DNA of 64,000 nucleotides, taken from Hyphomicrobiaceae bacterium UBA7697 (lineage in GTDB: Bacteria > Pseudomonadota > Alphaproteobacteria > Rhizobiales > Methyloligellaceae). Shown here piece after piece: positions 62,116 through 64,000 of this stretch. Location: NCBI GenBank assembly GCA_002482645.1, contig DLGJ01000001.1, positions 163,672 to 227,671 of the forward strand. Reading direction: 5' to 3'. Under the pieces are notes generated by a model. That model was given only the letters and a program-made list of their open reading frames with translations. It searched no databases and was not told where the DNA came from. Position 1 is the stretch's first letter. Each line of letters opens with the position of its first letter. The position numbers and the translations under genes are program-made.

Positions 62116-62223
62116 GCCCTACCGCGCTTCGCGCTGCTTGAGGGCGTGACATTCGCCCTACCGCGCTTCGCGCTGCTTGAGGGCGTGACATTTGCCCTAC
62201 CGCGCTTCGCGCTGCTTGAGGGC
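62116..62223. repeat. tandem hairpin-repeat array 2 (three units)
   Basis: Three near-identical cores at 62116, 62155 and 62194 (39-bp period): outer stem GCCCT...AGGGC, inner stem GCGC-TTC-GCGC, linker TGCTTG. It is the same family as the array at 54425. It sits in the 614-bp dnaG-rpoD gap (61641-62254), which holds no gene. Confidence 0.9.
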
Positions 62224-62254
62224 TATAGGAGACGCGCATACCGGCCTTGGCCTC

Positions 62255-64000
62255 TCAGCGACGGTTTTCACGGCGGCGGCCGCGCGACGGCGGTTCGTTC
62301 TTGAGCCGCGCCAGCGTGTCCTGCAGGCGCTGCTTGGCGTCGCGCATGGGCGCATCGTCGGTTTCGTGCTGCAGCCCCACGCCCGCCACCTCCTGTTGCA
62401 GCGCGGCGAAACGTTCGAATTCGGCTTCGGACATCTCCGCGATGGATTCGGCGCTCTCGGCGATTTCGCGGGTGAGTGTCGGCAGCGCGCGCCAGCGATA
62501 AATCACGTCCGTGAACTGATCGATCACCTCGTCGCGCGGGGCCTCGGGTCTGAGGAAGGCGAGACGCGTGAACGGGCTCTCCCAGAACAGCCGGTCGAGC
62601 AGCGGCCCATGGGGCCCCTCGCGCAAGTCCCCGAGCAGCGCCTCGCGGGACATGGCGGGATCGTCGAAGATCGCGCGCCTGGCGGCCCCCAGCAATGCGG
62701 CCAGCTTCTTGTCGCGCACCTCGACGCTCGCGATCTCCTCGGCGAAATGGTCCAGCAGCCATGGGTGGTTCACCATGGCCAAGGTGAGGATGGTGCCGAA
62801 GCCGTAATCCGTGGGCGGCGGAAGAGCTTCGCGCCGGACGGGCTTCGAAGTGCGGCCCTTGCCCCCGCTCCGCGTGCGCGGCATTTGCGGACGCCAGAGC
62901 TCGAACAGCCGGTTCTTGATCTCGCGGCGGTAGTGCTCGCGAACGCGCGTGTTCTCGATGTCCGTCAGCAGCGTCTCGAGCCGCGCCTCGAAGGCCGCAC
63001 GCCGTTCCGGCGTGTCGATGGCGCCTGCCGCCATTTCCCGCCGCCAAACCATGTCGATCAGCGGCATGGCATTCTTGAGATAGGCCGAGAACGCGGACGG
63101 ACCCGCGCCACGCACGAAATCGTCCGGGTCCTGGCCTTGCGGCAGGAAGGCGAAGCGGAAGGAATGGCCCTCGCGCAAGACGGGAAGCATGCGGTCCACG
63201 GCCCGCGCGGCGGCCGCCTCCCCCGCCCGGTCGCCGTCGAAGCAGATGACGGGTTCGGGCGCGAGCTGCCACAGAAGCTCCATTTGCCGCGCCGTGAAGG
63301 CCGTGCCGAGCGTCGCCACCACGTTCTTGAAGCCCGCCTGATGGAGCGCGATCACGTCCATGTACCCCTCGACCACGATCAGCTCGCCCTTGTCGAAGGC
63401 GGACTGGCGCGCGCGGGCGAAGTTGAAAACCATCGAACCCTTGTCGAAAAGCTGCGTCTCCGGCGAGTTCAGATATTTCGGCTGCGCGTCGGGGCCGAGC
63501 GCGCGGGCGCCGAAGGCGATCACCCGCGATTTCATGTCGAGGATCGGGATCGTCAGCCGGTCGCGGAAGCGATCGTAGCTAGGCCGTCCGTTATCCGGCT
63601 TGACGATGAGCCCGGCATCGAGAAGCTGCGCCTCGGTGAAACCTTTTTGCAGCAGGGCGTTCTTGAGCGTATCGCGCATCCCCGGCGCGCAGCCGATCCG
63701 GAACTCCCGGATGGTCTCTCGCGATAGTCCGCGCCCCTCGGCATAGGCGAGCGCGTCGCGCCCGGTACCGGACTGCAGCGCGCGCTCGAAAAACGCCGCG
63801 GCGGCTTCGAGCGCATCCATGAGCCCGAGCCGCTCCTTCACCGTCCGCTCGTATTGAGGGTCGGGCTTCGGCATCGGCACGCCCGCCTCGCCCGCCAGCC
63901 GCTCCACGGCTTCGGGGAAGCTCAAGCCTTCCGTCTCCATGACGAAGCGGAAGATGTCGCCGTGCCGCCCGGAGGAGAAGCAGTGATAGAAGCCCTTCTG
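62255..64000 (-). CDS. dnaG: DNA primase (3' part, cut by window edge)
   Basis: The frame is open from the window edge (codon QKGFYHCFSSGRHGD, the end of the zinc-finger) to the stop at 62255, about 581 codons. The TOPRIM catalytic domain shows VVEGYMDVIALHQAG and FDGDRAGEAAAARAVDRML with the metal-binding DGD. DPDDFVRGAGPSAF and a C-terminal DnaB-interaction domain follow. DnaG makes RNA primers for replication. The start and first zinc ligands are outside the window. Confidence 0.95.
   Translation of the reverse strand, partial: QKGFYHCFSSGRHGDIFRFVMETEGLSFPEAVERLAGEAGVPMPKPDPQYERTVKERLGLMDALEAAAAFFERALQSGTGRDALAYAEGRGLSRETIREFRIGCAPGMRDTLKNALLQKGFTEAQLLDAGLIVKPDNGRPSYDRFRDRLTIPILDMKSRVIAFGARALGPDAQPKYLNSPETQLFDKGSMVFNFARARQSAFDKGELIVVEGYMDVIALHQAGFKNVVATLGTAFTARQMELLWQLAPEPVICFDGDRAGEAAAARAVDRMLPVLREGHSFRFAFLPQGQDPDDFVRGAGPSAFSAYLKNAMPLIDMVWRREMAAGAIDTPERRAAFEARLETLLTDIENTRVREHYRREIKNRLFELWRPQMPRTRSGGKGRTSKPVRREALPPPTDYGFGTILTLAMVNHPWLLDHFAEEIASVEVRDKKLAALLGAARRAIFDDPAMSREALLGDLREGPHGPLLDRLFWESPFTRLAFLRPEAPRDEVIDQFTDVIYRWRALPTLTREIAESAESIAEMSEAEFERFAALQQEVAGVGLQHETDDAPMRDAKQRLQDTLARLKNEPPSRGRRRENRR

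Noticed and set aside
59652..62141. 829-codon open frame on the plus strand
   Set aside because: It is antisense to rpoD and runs into the repeat array; its Leu/Val-rich text mirrors rpoD codons and shows no family.

Overview
This is a high-GC chromosomal window that reads as an alphaproteobacterium, most likely order Hyphomicrobiales (Rhizobiales). The evidence is the dcw-cluster order, an ArsR-methyltransferase fusion regulator of SahR type heading the methionine operon, a LexA-type GAAC-N7-GAAC box, a class I PHA synthase, a DUF2852 protein and a fused 5-oxoprolinase. The taxonomy is inferred from gene content, not from a search. No insertion sequence, CRISPR array or prophage is present.

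Layout. 1-7434 (minus): start of the division and cell-wall (dcw) cluster, mraZ-rsmH-ftsL-ftsI-murE-murF-mraY, with a five-copy 10-bp-periodic MraZ box upstream. 7.9-11.5 kb: alpha/beta hydrolase, katG and a small DUF1328 membrane protein. 11.6-12.0 kb: RNase P RNA. 12.2-14.6 kb: a Crp/Fnr-like fragment, then three secreted proteins sharing an unusual three-cysteine YHS-like domain, two of them preceded by near-identical CRP-like sites at the same distance. 14.7-28.3 kb: peptidoglycan amidase, DjlA-like co-chaperone, gamma-carbonic anhydrase/5-oxoprolinase/FAD monooxygenase operon, lysozyme, TetR regulator, vWA protein, polysaccharide deacetylase, GNAT and a tiny membrane peptide.

28.4-35.0 kb (minus): a tightly overlapping methionine-cycle operon, sahR-like regulator, metF, metH part 1, a class I methyltransferase and metH part 2. 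Methionine synthase is therefore split, with another gene between the halves, and a near-perfect palindrome sits over the regulator's start codon. 35-50 kb: frameshifted endolysin, secreted methyltransferase-like protein, ettA, EF-hand protein, ELM1-like protein, TerB protein, sulfotransferase, porin-like protein, HemG-like flavodoxin, PHA synthase, cytochrome c, outer-membrane protein and tRNA-Ile2(CAU). 50-57 kb: SIMPL protein, a PCMT-erythromycin esterase fusion, panD, adenylate cyclase, GNAT and a GGDEF protein.

57.4-59.2 kb is a less GC-rich accessory module: a three-Cys DUF5131 (Gp37/Gp68) protein overlapping a TcmP partner gene, with a LexA-type SOS box about 50 bp upstream. 59.6-64.0 kb (minus) holds rpoD and the 3' part of dnaG. 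Two arrays of a 39-41-bp hairpin repeat, with apparent compensatory stem changes between units, lie upstream of the cyclase and between dnaG and rpoD. Three copies of a dispersed palindromic element lie in intergenic gaps.
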